Below, one piece after another: positions 1-10,879 of a stretch of 64,000 bases of DNA. The notes below the pieces were generated by a model that saw only the letters and a list, made by a program, of their open reading frames with translations, made no database searches and was not told the DNA's origin. Position 1 is the first letter of the stretch; every line of letters starts with the position of its first letter. This stretch comes from Aquabacter spiritensis (lineage in GTDB: Bacteria; Pseudomonadota; Alphaproteobacteria; Rhizobiales; Xanthobacteraceae). Made by a program: the position numbers and the translations under genes. The stretch spans positions 124,001-188,000 of the forward strand of contig NZ_SMAI01000003.1 of assembly GCF_004346185.1 (NCBI RefSeq), given 5' to 3'.

Positions 1-55
1 TGACGCCCCAGATCGCCGCGGCGAGCACGGCAAGGGCAAGGTGTCGGGGCGCCAT
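1..55 (-). CDS. Start of a probable EamA/DMT-family membrane transporter (cut by the window edge)
   Basis: Only the first 18 codons are inside the window, read leftward from an ATG at 55. They encode a short basic start followed by a hydrophobic stretch ending A-I-W-G-V. An Ile-Trp-Gly segment in the first membrane helix is typical of EamA (drug/metabolite transporter) proteins. The family call rests on this short motif alone. The 195 bases between it and the extensin-like gene hold nothing I can identify. Confidence 0.45.
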   Translation of the reverse strand, partial: MAPRHLALAVLAAAIWGV

Positions 56-249
56 TTCGGATCCGTGGGCTGTCGCCGGCGAAGCGTGACGGAACCGTCT
101 GGCCGCCGCCGCTCCCGCGATGTCGAGAGAGAATCGCGGGTGGTTTGCCCGCGCCGATCGGCCGGCATGCCGGCCGGATCGCATGAGGGAGCGTGTTTAC
201 CCGCGTTCGGGGAGCGGTGCACCGCACGTGTGGCGCGCACCAGCCGGCT

Positions 250-1467
250 TTAATCGGCGCCGGGTTCGGCGCGGGGCAAGGGGATGGTGGAGGGCTGGGG
301 AATCGGCACGGTGTAATATTTGCGATTGGCAATGGTGCCGGTCTCGAACGGACCGGCTCCGGTCGCGTCTCCGGGCGCATAGGACATGGGGCCGGGTGGA
401 CGCGGGATCGCGGGCAGCGTCCCCGGCGGGGTCAGCACCGGCTGATAGGGATCTCCGGGCGCGGGATAGCTCCGCTGCGGTGCAGGGGCATAAATCGGCT
501 GGCCCTGGGCATAAGGCGGACGAGGCGGTTCCTGGGGGGCGGCCGCCTGCTCCGGCTCGAAATCCTCCAAGCCGTGCTCGGGCGGGTGGGGCAGGATGTC
601 GAGGGGCGCGCCGGGGGGCGGAATGTTTGCCGGCTGCGGCATCTGCCGCATCTGGGGTGCGGGAGCGGAGGGGCGCGCGAACAGCGGCGCGGGGCCGGAG
701 GGCGGGGCGAACAGAGGCGGCGGCCCGGACGGCGGCGCGATCAGCCCGCCGCCGGCGGGTCCCGGCTGGCGCGCCATCAGCACCGGGGGCGCCATCGGGC
801 GCGGCGCGGGCTTGCAGATCGTGCGGCCCTTGGCATGGCGCATCAGGTCCACATGAATGTGGTCGTAATGAAAGATGTTCGAGCCCGGCGCGAGGACGGT
901 GGTGAACATGTCGCAGGCCCCCGCCTGGACCTGAAGCAGGAAACCCCGGGCTTCCTTGGGGCCGCGCCAATTGTCCTTGATCGTGATCGTCGTTCCGTCG
1001 GCGAACTGGAAGGCGCCGATGTCGAGCGCATTGCCGAAAGCGTGCTCGGAAATCTTGGCGGTCGCCGAGCCGTTCATCCCGCGGCAGGAGTAAGAGGACA
1101 TCTGGCGGATGCCGACGACCGGCTGCCCCATCCAGGCGAGGGCGGCGGGCTGTACCACCTGGTCCAGCCAGATATTGAGGTCGCGCACCATGGGGCAGGC
1201 GAGGGTGGCGCGCGGCTGTACCGCGACGATGCCATCGTCGAGCGCGGTCACGCGGAACGGATGCTCCATGCCGCAAACGCCCGGCCCGTCGATGCCGCGC
1301 GCGGGTTCGACATAGGCCGAAACCGTGACGCCTTTTTCGGCGAGGCACTTCTCCTCCGCCTGGGCGCGCCAGGGCTCCCGTCGGTCGAACAGATCGAAAC
1401 GACAGCCCGACAGGAGCCCCACGCAGACGAGCGGGGCTACGAGATACCTGAATACTCCGCGCGTCAT
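250..1467 (-). CDS. Extensin-like domain lipoprotein with proline-rich tail
   Basis: This 405-residue protein starts with a lipoprotein signal (L-L-S-G-C, lipidated Cys at residue 22), so it should be anchored in the envelope. Residues about 35-215 form the extensin-like C-terminal domain found widely in Rhizobiales. That domain resembles the M15 / D-Ala-D-Ala peptidase fold, and the expected zinc-site pattern is visible: His142, Asp149 and the H-x-H at 203-205 in HYDHIHVDL. Six or more cysteines in the domain suggest disulfides. From about residue 225 to the end the chain is low-complexity Pro/Ala, with repeated PPSGP/PLFA blocks that probably span or bind the cell wall. A role in peptidoglycan or surface-layer remodelling is inferred; no substrate is known from the sequence. 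Confidence 0.82.
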   Translation of the reverse strand: MTRGVFRYLVAPLVCVGLLSGCRFDLFDRREPWRAQAEEKCLAEKGVTVSAYVEPARGIDGPGVCGMEHPFRVTALDDGIVAVQPRATLACPMVRDLNIWLDQVVQPAALAWMGQPVVGIRQMSSYSCRGMNGSATAKISEHAFGNALDIGAFQFADGTTITIKDNWRGPKEARGFLLQVQAGACDMFTTVLAPGSNIFHYDHIHVDLMRHAKGRTICKPAPRPMAPPVLMARQPGPAGGGLIAPPSGPPPLFAPPSGPAPLFARPSAPAPQMRQMPQPANIPPPGAPLDILPHPPEHGLEDFEPEQAAAPQEPPRPPYAQGQPIYAPAPQRSYPAPGDPYQPVLTPPGTLPAIPRPPGPMSYAPGDATGAGPFETGTIANRKYYTVPIPQPSTIPLPRAEPGAD

Positions 1468-1570
1468 GGAAGCACGATGCCGCGGCGGTCGTTGAAATCG
1501 GGTTAAAGGGGTCGCCGCACTTCTTGCGCGGCGCGAGCCGAGCCGATATAGAAGCGGCCTCCCGGCGGAT

Positions 1571-1645
<75 letters not shown>

Positions 1646-1800
1646 TCCGCACCTCTGCCGCCGACGCCGGCTTTCGCGCCCTATGCGGCGCGCGGCCCGG
1701 CTTTTCCGCACCGTTTTGCTTGACTGCCGCCGGTGGCGGATCAGATTGCGGCCCTTGTGGATACAGGACGGATTCGTCCGGCCGAGGGAGGGCATGCGGC

Positions 1801-3363
1801 ATGGGGCAGGGAGACGGGCCGACGGGCACATTCGGACGCGCCACCCCGCTGCCGGCCGGCATGAAGCTTCTGCTCGCCGCCTTCCTTCTCACCTCCTTCG
1901 CCGTGAAGCTGTTCGTCGCCTGGCGCTTTCCCAATGCCAGCTATGCCGACGTCACGATGCAATATCTGGAGCAGGCGCACCGCCTGCTGACCGGGCAGGG
2001 CCTGGTGCCGTGGGAATATGTGGTCGGCGCCCGCTCCTGGCTGACGGCAGGTGCGATCGCGCCGGGCATGAAGCTCGCCGCGCTGCTCGGCGGCGGGCCG
2101 GACGCCCGTATCCTCGGCGCCGTGGCGATGTGCAGCCTGTTTTCGCTGAGCCTGATCGCGCCGGCCTTTCTGTGGGGCTGGCGCTTCGCCGGCCCGGTCG
2201 GCGCCGCGCTCTGCGGCGCGTTCGGCGCCTATTGGTTCGAGACGGTCTATTATGCCGGGCATCCCCTCCAGGATTCGTTCGGCACCTATTGCCTCGTGCC
2301 GGCGCTTTATCTCGCTTATCCCAATGGGCCGGCCACGTCGCTGCGCCGGCTGTTGGCCGCCGGCATCCTGCTGGGACTTGCCACCGCCTTTCGCATGCAG
2401 CTCGGCCCGGTCGCGGCGCTGGCGGCGATCTGGGTGGCGCGCACCCATCCCGGCCGATATCTGGCACTCGGCCTTGGCGGCGTGCTCGGGCTCGGCGTCC
2501 TGGGGCCGCTCGATTGGGCGACGTTCGGGGTGCCGTTCAACTCGATCATTCAATATGTCAAATATCAGGGCTCGACGATCGGTGCGGCCGAAGGCGGAAA
2601 ATGGGGCTATGTCCCCTGGTACAATTATCCCGGCTGGATCCTCGGCTTCTATTCCGGTGCCTTCCCGCTCCTGTTCCTCACCGGCCTGATCGGCGCACGG
2701 CGCCTGCCATTGCTCCTGGCCGTGTTCGTGGTCAACGTCGCCTTGCTCCTGTTCGTCGAGGTGAAGAGCCCGCGCTACATGTATCCCGGGGTGCCGCTCG
2801 TGCTCACTTTGTGCGGCATCGGCATGGCCGAGCTGGCTCTGCGGCTCTGGGAGGGGCGGGTGCGCACCAGCCTGATCGCAGCGGGCGGCATCCTGTTCGT
2901 GGCCGTGATGTCCGCACTCCTGGGGGCCTTCAGCCATTTCTCGTCGCATTGGGTGCTGGGGCGCGGCATTATCCTGGCGACGCGTGCGGTGAATGCCGAT
3001 CCGGCGGCCTGCGGCCTTGCCATCGTGCCGGCGAGCGCCTGGTGGATCAGCGGCGGCTATGTCTCGACCGATCCGCGCATCCCGCTCTATGGCGCGCAGG
3101 CCTCCGGGCCGGACGCGAAAGCGCAGAGCGCCGCGTTCAATTATGCCATCACGACCACGGAAACCCCCGACGAGCCGCTCCCGGATCTTTCGGCCCTCGG
3201 CTATGCGCCGCGCGGCTGCTATGCGAACGGCAGCCGCGGGCCGGCCTGCGTCTGGTTCCGGCCGGGCACCTGCACGCGCGGCGCTGCGCCTCCGCTCGCG
3301 GCCTCGTTGCCGAACTGGCTGGACGTGCCTGCCGCATCCGGGGCAGGGCGGCCGGAGCGGTGA
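1801..3363 (+). CDS. Polytopic membrane glycosyltransferase, GT-C type (mannosyltransferase-like)
   Basis: This protein has about 520 residues, around ten hydrophobic segments and a soluble C-terminal tail of about 130 residues, the architecture of lipid-phosphosugar-dependent GT-C enzymes. A motif near the middle, VEVKSPRYMYP, resembles the H-K-E-x-R-F signature of GT22/ALG9-like mannosyltransferases. I chose ATG 1801 because a GAGGGAGGG ribosome site lies 8 bases upstream. The frame is open further upstream, and ATG 1861 is possible but lacks such a site. It leads a compact three-gene operon with a GT-B and a GT-A enzyme, so it probably helps build an extracellular or lipid-linked glycan. 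Acceptor and sugar are unknown. Confidence 0.72.
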   Translation: MGQGDGPTGTFGRATPLPAGMKLLLAAFLLTSFAVKLFVAWRFPNASYADVTMQYLEQAHRLLTGQGLVPWEYVVGARSWLTAGAIAPGMKLAALLGGGPDARILGAVAMCSLFSLSLIAPAFLWGWRFAGPVGAALCGAFGAYWFETVYYAGHPLQDSFGTYCLVPALYLAYPNGPATSLRRLLAAGILLGLATAFRMQLGPVAALAAIWVARTHPGRYLALGLGGVLGLGVLGPLDWATFGVPFNSIIQYVKYQGSTIGAAEGGKWGYVPWYNYPGWILGFYSGAFPLLFLTGLIGARRLPLLLAVFVVNVALLLFVEVKSPRYMYPGVPLVLTLCGIGMAELALRLWEGRVRTSLIAAGGILFVAVMSALLGAFSHFSSHWVLGRGIILATRAVNADPAACGLAIVPASAWWISGGYVSTDPRIPLYGAQASGPDAKAQSAAFNYAITTTETPDEPLPDLSALGYAPRGCYANGSRGPACVWFRPGTCTRGAAPPLAASLPNWLDVPAASGAGRPER

Positions 3364-3367
3364 CACC

Positions 3368-4336
3368 ATGCTGATCGTCACGAATTACACGGCGTTTCCC
3401 TCCCGCTGGCGGGCCGCCTGCGGGACCGAGGGCGAGACCGTTATCGCCCGCGGCCTCGCTGAGTTCCATCGCCACGCGCGGCGGCGGGACGCGGTGTTCG
3501 TGATCAATGGGGATGCCCATACGGTGATGGCCCTGGCATTCGCCCGAATGGCGATTCCCGGGTTCGATCGGCCGCTGGTCGCGATCGACCTGATCTTTCG
3601 CCGGCCGTCCGGCCTGAAGGGCCGGCTTGCCCATCTGGTCAAGCGGCCGCTCCTGGCGCGCGCGGACCTCTATATCAATTTCTTTGCCGACGCCCGCGGC
3701 GTCGGCGCGGTCTATGGGATTCCCCCCGAGCGCTGCAGCTATGTCCCCTTCAAGGTCAATCTCGACATCGCGCAGGTGGCGCATGTTCTGCCGACCGAAG
3801 AGTTCGTCCTGTGCTTCGGCCGGTCGATGCGCGATTACGACACCTTTTTCGACGCGATGGCGCGCCTGCCGCATCCTGCGGCGATCGCCGACGTCAACCC
3901 CGCGGACCTTGCGCAGCACGGCGCGCGCTTCACCCGGCGGCTCGAAGACCTGCCGGCGAATGTGTGCGTGCTCGACGATGATGGAAGCAGCGAGGCGCAA
4001 CTCGACATGCTCCGACGCGCCAAGCTGGTCGTCATCCCGGTGCGCAAAGCGAGCTTCGTCGCCTCGGGAATCTCCACCGCGCTCAATGCCATGATGGTCG
4101 GCAAATGTGTGATCGGCACCGAGGGGCCGGGAATGACCGATATCTTCACCGAGGAGATCCTCGCGGTACCTCCGGAAGATCCGGCCGCTCTGGCCGCGAT
4201 GATCGACCGCGCTTGGAACGATGACGCTTTGCGGCGCCGCGTCTCGGATACCGGACGGCGCTGCGCGGAGCGCCTCGGCGGCGAAGACGCGCTGGTGCAG
4301 CGCCTGATCGACCGCATCGCGGACACGTATGGCTGA
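3368..4336 (+). CDS. Glycosyltransferase, GT-B fold (GT4-like)
   Basis: A cytoplasmic protein of 322 residues. The C-terminal half has the layout of a GT4 nucleotide-sugar site: a stretch reading GISTALNAMMVGKCVIGTEG and then an acidic GMTDIF segment, matching the usual S-x-x-E-A-x-A-x-G-x-P pattern loosely. The N-terminal half is less conserved. The start ATG is four bases after the stop of the membrane glycosyltransferase, and the end overlaps the next gene by 8 bases, so the three genes are translationally coupled. It probably transfers a sugar during synthesis of the same glycan. The canonical E-x7-E is not clear, so family assignment below GT-B is uncertain. Confidence 0.68.
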   Translation: MLIVTNYTAFPSRWRAACGTEGETVIARGLAEFHRHARRRDAVFVINGDAHTVMALAFARMAIPGFDRPLVAIDLIFRRPSGLKGRLAHLVKRPLLARADLYINFFADARGVGAVYGIPPERCSYVPFKVNLDIAQVAHVLPTEEFVLCFGRSMRDYDTFFDAMARLPHPAAIADVNPADLAQHGARFTRRLEDLPANVCVLDDDGSSEAQLDMLRRAKLVVIPVRKASFVASGISTALNAMMVGKCVIGTEGPGMTDIFTEEILAVPPEDPAALAAMIDRAWNDDALRRRVSDTGRRCAERLGGEDALVQRLIDRIADTYG

Positions 4337-5273
4337 GATGGCGATGCCGCCCCGCCTCAGCGTCGTGATCCCGACCCGCGACTGCCTGGCTTATCTCCCG
4401 GCCGCGATCGCAAGCGTCCGGGCGCAGGCGCTCGGTCCGGTCGAGATCGTCGTGGTCGACGACGGGTCCCGAGACGGAACCGGCGATTGGCTCGCCGGGG
4501 CGGCCCGCTCCGACCCACTTCTGCGCCCGGTCGCCGGGCCGGCCCGCGGCGTCGCGGCGGCGCGCAATCGGGGCATCGCGTCGGCGTCGGCGGAGATCAT
4601 CGCCTTCCTCGACGCCGACGACCAGTATCTGCCCGGCGCATTGGACGACCGTTTGCCGCTGATGGAAAGCGACCCCGCCATCACCCTGACCTTCGCGGAC
4701 GTCATGTCGGTGACGCCGGACGGGGCCCTGGTCGGGCATCAATTCGCCTATTGGCCGCTGTTCCGCGATTTTCTCGCCGGACGGTCGGGGCTGCTGCCGC
4801 TGGGACCGGACGCGTTCGCCATGCTGCTCGCGGAAATGGTCTGCGGCACCTCCTCGGTCGCAACCCGAAAAAGCGCGCTTGCGGCCGTGGGCGGCTTCGA
4901 CGAGCGCTATCGTATCTCCGAGGATTGGGACCTGTGGCTGAAGCTCGCCCGGCACGGGCCGGTCTGGTGCTCGACCCGGCGCGCGACTCGCTATCTGGTG
5001 CGGCCGGGCTCTACGAGCCGCGACATGGGCGAGCTGGCACGCACCATGCGCGCGGTGTTCGACGCCCAGGTCCCCGACCCCGCCGCGATTCCCCAGCCCT
5101 GGCGCGGCGTCGCGCAGGCGCGGGTCCGGGTGGCCGAGGCCGAGGCGGCGATGATCGCCGGGCGGCATCGGGAGGCGATGCTCGGCCATCTCGCCGCCTT
5201 CCGCGTCGCGCCCTCGAAGGTGCTGGCGAAGAAGGCGGCGGCCGACCTGTTGCGGCTGCTGCGGCTCAAATGA
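4329..5273 (+). CDS. Glycosyltransferase family 2
   Basis: A 314-residue GT-A enzyme. It has the opening VVIPTRDCLAYLPAAIASV, the nucleotide-binding IVVVDDGSRDGT and the metal-binding DADD (residues about 95-98), followed by a GGFDERYRISEDWDLWLKLA acceptor/catalytic segment containing the ED-W motif of GT2. It has no membrane segment. The start overlaps the upstream gene by 8 bases and completes the glycan operon. The stop lies 6 bases from the convergent phaB stop, so there is no room for a dedicated terminator between them. Confidence 0.9.
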   Translation: MAEMAMPPRLSVVIPTRDCLAYLPAAIASVRAQALGPVEIVVVDDGSRDGTGDWLAGAARSDPLLRPVAGPARGVAAARNRGIASASAEIIAFLDADDQYLPGALDDRLPLMESDPAITLTFADVMSVTPDGALVGHQFAYWPLFRDFLAGRSGLLPLGPDAFAMLLAEMVCGTSSVATRKSALAAVGGFDERYRISEDWDLWLKLARHGPVWCSTRRATRYLVRPGSTSRDMGELARTMRAVFDAQVPDPAAIPQPWRGVAQARVRVAEAEAAMIAGRHREAMLGHLAAFRVAPSKVLAKKAAADLLRLLRLK

Positions 5274-5279
5274 GCCGCG

Positions 5280-6002
5280 TCAGGTGATGTATTGGGCGCC
5301 GTTCGCGGTCAGCGTCGAGCCAGTGATGAAGCCGGCGCCGTCGGCGGCGAGGAAGACCACGCAGCGGGCGATGTCCTCCGGCTCGCCGAGCCGGCCGACC
5401 GGGATCGTGGCGATGATCTTCTTCAGCGTCTCCTCGGGCACGGCGCGGACCATTTCCGTCGCGACATAGCCCGGCGCGATGGCATTCACCGTGATGCCGA
5501 GCGCGGCGCTTTCTTGGGCGAGCGCCTTCACGAAGCCGATCTCGCCGGCCTTGGCGGCGGAATAATTGGTCTGGCCGAATTGGCCCTTCTGGCCGTTGAT
5601 CGAGGAAATGCAGACGATGCGGCCGAATTTGCGGGCGCGCATCCCCTCGATCACCTGGCGGCACATGTTGAAGGCGCTGTTGAGATTGGTGTTGATCACC
5701 GCGTTCCATTGCTCCAGCGTCATGCGATGGAGGGTGGCGTCGCGGGTGATGCCGGCATTGTTCACCAGAATTTCAACCGGGCCGAGTTCGGCTTCCACCG
5801 CGGCGACGCCGGCCTTGCAGGCGTCGAAATCCGAGACGTCCCACTTGAACACCGGGATCCCGGTCTTCTCCTTGAACGCCTGAGCGGCCGTGTCATTGCC
5901 GGCATAATTGGCGGCGACAGTGTAGCCTTCCGCCTTCAGCGCGATGCAGATGGCTTCGCCGATGCCTCGGGTGCCGCCGGTGACCAGAGCGGTTCGTCCC
6001 AT
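5280..6002 (-). CDS. phaB: Acetoacetyl-CoA reductase
   Basis: This 240-residue short-chain dehydrogenase reduces acetoacetyl-CoA to (R)-3-hydroxybutyryl-CoA with NADPH for polyhydroxybutyrate synthesis. The nucleotide motif TGGTRGIG is at residues 8-15, NNAG follows, and the catalytic Ser and YxxxK are in ISSINGQKGQFGQTNYSAAK. The SSINGQKGQFGQTNY stretch is diagnostic of PhaB rather than FabG. The start has a GGGAG ribosome site 7-8 bases upstream. It lies downstream of phaA on the same strand but is separated from it by a strong terminator, so it probably has its own promoter in the 130 bases upstream. Confidence 0.95.
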   Translation of the reverse strand: MGRTALVTGGTRGIGEAICIALKAEGYTVAANYAGNDTAAQAFKEKTGIPVFKWDVSDFDACKAGVAAVEAELGPVEILVNNAGITRDATLHRMTLEQWNAVINTNLNSAFNMCRQVIEGMRARKFGRIVCISSINGQKGQFGQTNYSAAKAGEIGFVKALAQESAALGITVNAIAPGYVATEMVRAVPEETLKKIIATIPVGRLGEPEDIARCVVFLAADGAGFITGSTLTANGAQYIT

Positions 6003-6137
6003 GTTTCTCTCCCTCTCTCTTGCCTTGGTTATTTTGAGCCCGAAGCGGTCCGCACAGCTTTGCTTCTACGCAACGTCACGGCCGCATTCGACCTCTTTTT
6101 CCGCGTCGTCCTGTCGCGAAACAAACGTATGAAACGC

Positions 6138-6178
6138 AAAAGGCCGGCTCCCTCCCCGCGGCGGGGGCGGAGCCGGCC
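6138..6178 (-). terminator. Intrinsic terminator of phaA
   Basis: Read on the minus strand just after the phaA stop, GGCCGGCTCC (6178-6169) pairs with GGAGCCGGCC (6151-6142). The 10-bp GC stem is followed at once by TTTT and a T-rich GCGTTTC tract. This is a textbook Rho-independent terminator, placed between phaA and phaB. Confidence 0.85.
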
Positions 6179-6205
6179 CTTGCATGGCCGAAGCGGCGGT
6201 GCGCG

Positions 6206-8309
<2,104 letters not shown>

Positions 8310-8313
8310 GCCG

Positions 8314-8327
8314 ATCCCTTAAGGGAT
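8314..8327. terminator. Short palindrome after phaR
   Basis: ATCCCTTAAGGGAT is a perfect 14-base palindrome that begins four bases after the phaR stop, between the convergent phaR and GGDEF/EAL genes. It lacks a T tract on either side. It may be a weak terminator or mRNA end structure. Confidence 0.3.
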
Positions 8328-8413
8328 GATCCGAAGGTGCGGGGCGACCGATCCGCCCCGTCGCGGCATCGCTCTGCCGCGTAGGGGACGGCGCGGCGCC
8401 CCGCGCTGCGGGC

Positions 8414-9772
8414 TCACCCCTCCGGCTGGACCGCGCCCCCGCAAGGGCCGGCATAAGGCAGCGCGAGCCCCGTCAGCGCGCCCTGGATATAGTCGCATCC
8501 CGCCTCTTGAAGGGCCTTTGCGGTGCGTTCGCTGCGCACCCATTCCGCAACCGTCTTCAGGCCGAGCTGGCGGGCGAGTTCGATCAAGGCGCGGACGAAG
8601 GCGCGGTCGTCGGACGAGCGCATCATGTTGATGATGAAGCTGCCGTCGATCTTGACCATGTCGACGCCGAGGCCGCGCAGATTGCGGAACGAGGTCGCGC
8701 CCGCACCGAAATCGTCGATCGCGACGCGGGCGCCGGTCGCGCGGGCCTCGGTCACGAAGGTGCGAACGGCGCTGAGATCGTGGAGCACCACCGATTCCGT
8801 GAGTTCGAGGATCAGGCGCGGCCCGATGTCCGGCCCGACCTCCCGGCCGAACTGGCGCAGCCAATCGAAATCCGCGATCGACGAGGGCGAGACGTTCACC
8901 GACAGCGTGAGCGCCGCATCCCGCCGCAGGGCTTTGGTGGCCAACCCGAGGATATGGCGGTCGAGCACCCCCATCAGGCCGAGGCGCTCGGCCGAATCGA
9001 CGATTTGCCCGGCATGCCGGCGGGCGCCGTTCGGCATCGGTGCCATCCGCACCAGCGCCTCGTGGAATCCGATCTGCCGGGTCCCGGTCTCGACGACCGG
9101 CTGAAGCGCGAGGCCGATCCGGCCGTCCCAGATGGCGCGCACGATCTCCTCGGCGGTCTTCTGATTGGCCCGCCTTTGCCGTTCGCGGGCGCGGTCGCGT
9201 TGATAGAGGTGGACCGAGCCGCGCGCCCGCCGCTTGGCGATGTCCAGCGCTTCGCCGAGGCCGGAAATCAGTCCCGACAGTTTGGCGGGAATTTCGGGCG
9301 CGGCGATGCCGCCGACGGTGACGCTGACCGGCATTCGTCCGGCCGATGTCTCCACGCGCGCGGCGCGAATGCTCGCGCAGATCGCCTCGCCCCGCTGCCG
9401 TGCGGCCTCGGCGCCCGTACAGCCGGTCGACAGGATGGCGAACTTGCTGCCGGAGAAGCGTGCGATGAGGTCGTCGGCGCCGATATGCCGGCGGAGCAGC
9501 ACCGCGACGGCCTCGACCACCTGGTCCACGACCTCGAAGCCGAAGGCGTCGTTCATCCGCCCGAGATGGTCGATGCCGACCAGCAGGACGCACCAGTCCC
9601 CGGCCTGCCGCGCCCGCAAGCGTCCGGCGATACGCGCCATCAAGGTGCCGCGGCTCGACAATCCTGGTGGGCCGTCCGGATCTCCGGTGGACGTCGAATC
9701 TCCGGCTTGATCCGCCGAAGCGGCCTGTTCCTTGCGTCGTCCCATGCCGCCCACGGTCGCGTCTGCCGTCAA
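8414..9772 (-). CDS. GGDEF-EAL protein with degenerate GGDEF and probably active EAL domain
   Basis: A 452-residue cytoplasmic protein. Residues about 45-205 align with a GGDEF domain, but the signature is replaced by F-S-G-S-K-F, so diguanylate cyclase activity is unlikely. Residues about 215-445 form an EAL domain. Its metal and c-di-GMP ligands appear kept: HEALVRM, the Asn of NVSPSS, ELTES, DDFGAG, MVKIDGSF, an AEWVRSE version of AEGVE, and Q-G in DYIQG. The likely role is a c-di-GMP phosphodiesterase with the GGDEF half as a regulatory domain. The start is uncertain: neither ATG 9772 nor ATG 9745 has a strong ribosome site. There is no membrane or sensory domain. Confidence 0.85.
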   Translation of the reverse strand: MTADATVGGMGRRKEQAASADQAGDSTSTGDPDGPPGLSSRGTLMARIAGRLRARQAGDWCVLLVGIDHLGRMNDAFGFEVVDQVVEAVAVLLRRHIGADDLIARFSGSKFAILSTGCTGAEAARQRGEAICASIRAARVETSAGRMPVSVTVGGIAAPEIPAKLSGLISGLGEALDIAKRRARGSVHLYQRDRARERQRRANQKTAEEIVRAIWDGRIGLALQPVVETGTRQIGFHEALVRMAPMPNGARRHAGQIVDSAERLGLMGVLDRHILGLATKALRRDAALTLSVNVSPSSIADFDWLRQFGREVGPDIGPRLILELTESVVLHDLSAVRTFVTEARATGARVAIDDFGAGATSFRNLRGLGVDMVKIDGSFIINMMRSSDDRAFVRALIELARQLGLKTVAEWVRSERTAKALQEAGCDYIQGALTGLALPYAGPCGGAVQPEG

Positions 9773-9810
9773 AATCTACAAAACACTATCACGCCAACAA
9801 ATCACGCCCG

Positions 9811-10215
9811 TCACCCGGTTGGGGGAGCAAGCGCAACGTCGCGCTGGGCCACGCGCACGGACACTGAAAATCCGGTGATGACGTCGAGGAGCATGATGCC
9901 GACCAGCAGTGCGAACACGGACGTCGCCGCCTGCGGCACCAGCAGGAATTCCACCAGCGCCAGCACGAAGACAAGGATCGAGAGGATGTGATCGACGATT
10001 GAGCGCGAGGAGATGCGCGTCGCCTTGAGCACCTCGAACAGGAGGACGAACAGGCTGAGGGCGAGGAAGGCGTCGCCCACCGTGATCGGCCATGCCGCGC
10101 CGGAGACCATGGCGACAGGCAGGATCACCGCGTTCCATTCGACCCCGGGCGTCAGGAATACGACGATATTATAGATGGCGAGAGGGATGATGAGCAGCGG
10201 GATAGGCGTCAGCAT
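9811..10215 (-). CDS. Small four-helix membrane protein of unknown function
   Basis: A 134-residue protein that is almost entirely hydrophobic with four predicted transmembrane helices (about residues 4-24, 28-55, 72-95 and 98-120). It has no recognised catalytic motif. The reading frame shows normal codon bias for this genome, and a GAGG element lies 4-8 bases before the ATG. Similar short membrane proteins are common in Rhizobiales, but I do not recognise a named family. It stands alone between the GGDEF/EAL gene and rpmF. Confidence 0.65.
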   Translation of the reverse strand: MLTPIPLLIIPLAIYNIVVFLTPGVEWNAVILPVAMVSGAAWPITVGDAFLALSLFVLLFEVLKATRISSRSIVDHILSILVFVLALVEFLLVPQAATSVFALLVGIMLLDVITGFSVSVRVAQRDVALAPPTG

Positions 10216-10383
10216 GCAGCCTCCTCGATGACCCGAGCGCTATTGCGATCGAAACACTCACCGATGGGTCGCACATCCGAAGCCGAAAGTCACCGCCCTT
10301 CGTTGCGCCCCAGGAGAGAGGCCGCAACGCAATCAAGGGCTTGCACAAATTCGCCGGGTCGTAAAACCGCCCCGGCGCGGGGC

Positions 10384-10572
10384 TCACGCCTCGGTGGATT
10401 TGGGCTTCAGAATCTGCCGGCCGCGATACATGCCGGTCTTCAGATCGAGGTGGTGGGGACGGCGCAGCTCGCCGGAATCCTTGTCCTCGACATAGGTCGG
10501 CTGCTTCAGGGCGTCCGCCGAGCGGCGCATGCCGCGACGCGACGGCGAGGTTTTTCTCTTCGGGACGGCCAT
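10384..10572 (-). CDS. rpmF: Ribosomal protein L32
   Basis: A 62-residue large-subunit ribosomal protein. [20 protein letters not shown] at the start and the [15 protein letters not shown] segment near the end are diagnostic of alphaproteobacterial L32. No zinc-binding cysteines are present, so this is the Cys-less form usual in the group. The start at 10572 gives the conserved MAVPKRK; an in-frame ATG two codons upstream is unlikely to be used. It is divergent from the parvulin gene across about 305 bases, where I see no gene. Confidence 0.96.
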   Translation of the reverse strand: MAVPKRKTSPSRRGMRRSADALKQPTYVEDKDSGELRRPHHLDLKTGMYRGRQILKPKSTEA

Positions 10573-10879
10573 GTCCAAAACTCCGGCAAACGTTGTGTTC
10601 AGCCCCGCCCGCAGCGTCGGTTCGCGCGGGCCAGCGAAACCATCTTTCTGGATTGGAGGCGCGCCTTATACAGCGTCGCGCGGTGGAGCGGAAGGGCTCC
10701 CCGCGCTTTTCTGTTCCGCACCGCCCGAATCCCGCCGCACAGTCCCGGTTTGGTGGCCGTGGTCGCACGGTCACACCGCGGTGGGCGCCCCTTGCCACGC
10801 CGATGAAGCTGGGCGAGGGTGCGCGCCGCTCGGGAGGGCCCGTCGGGACGCCCCGAATATAGACAAAGGATAACGGCAC

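Noticed and set aside
193..1506. Plus-strand frame opposite the extensin-like lipoprotein
   Set aside because: No ribosome site or motif; the opposite strand has a lipobox and a recognised domain.
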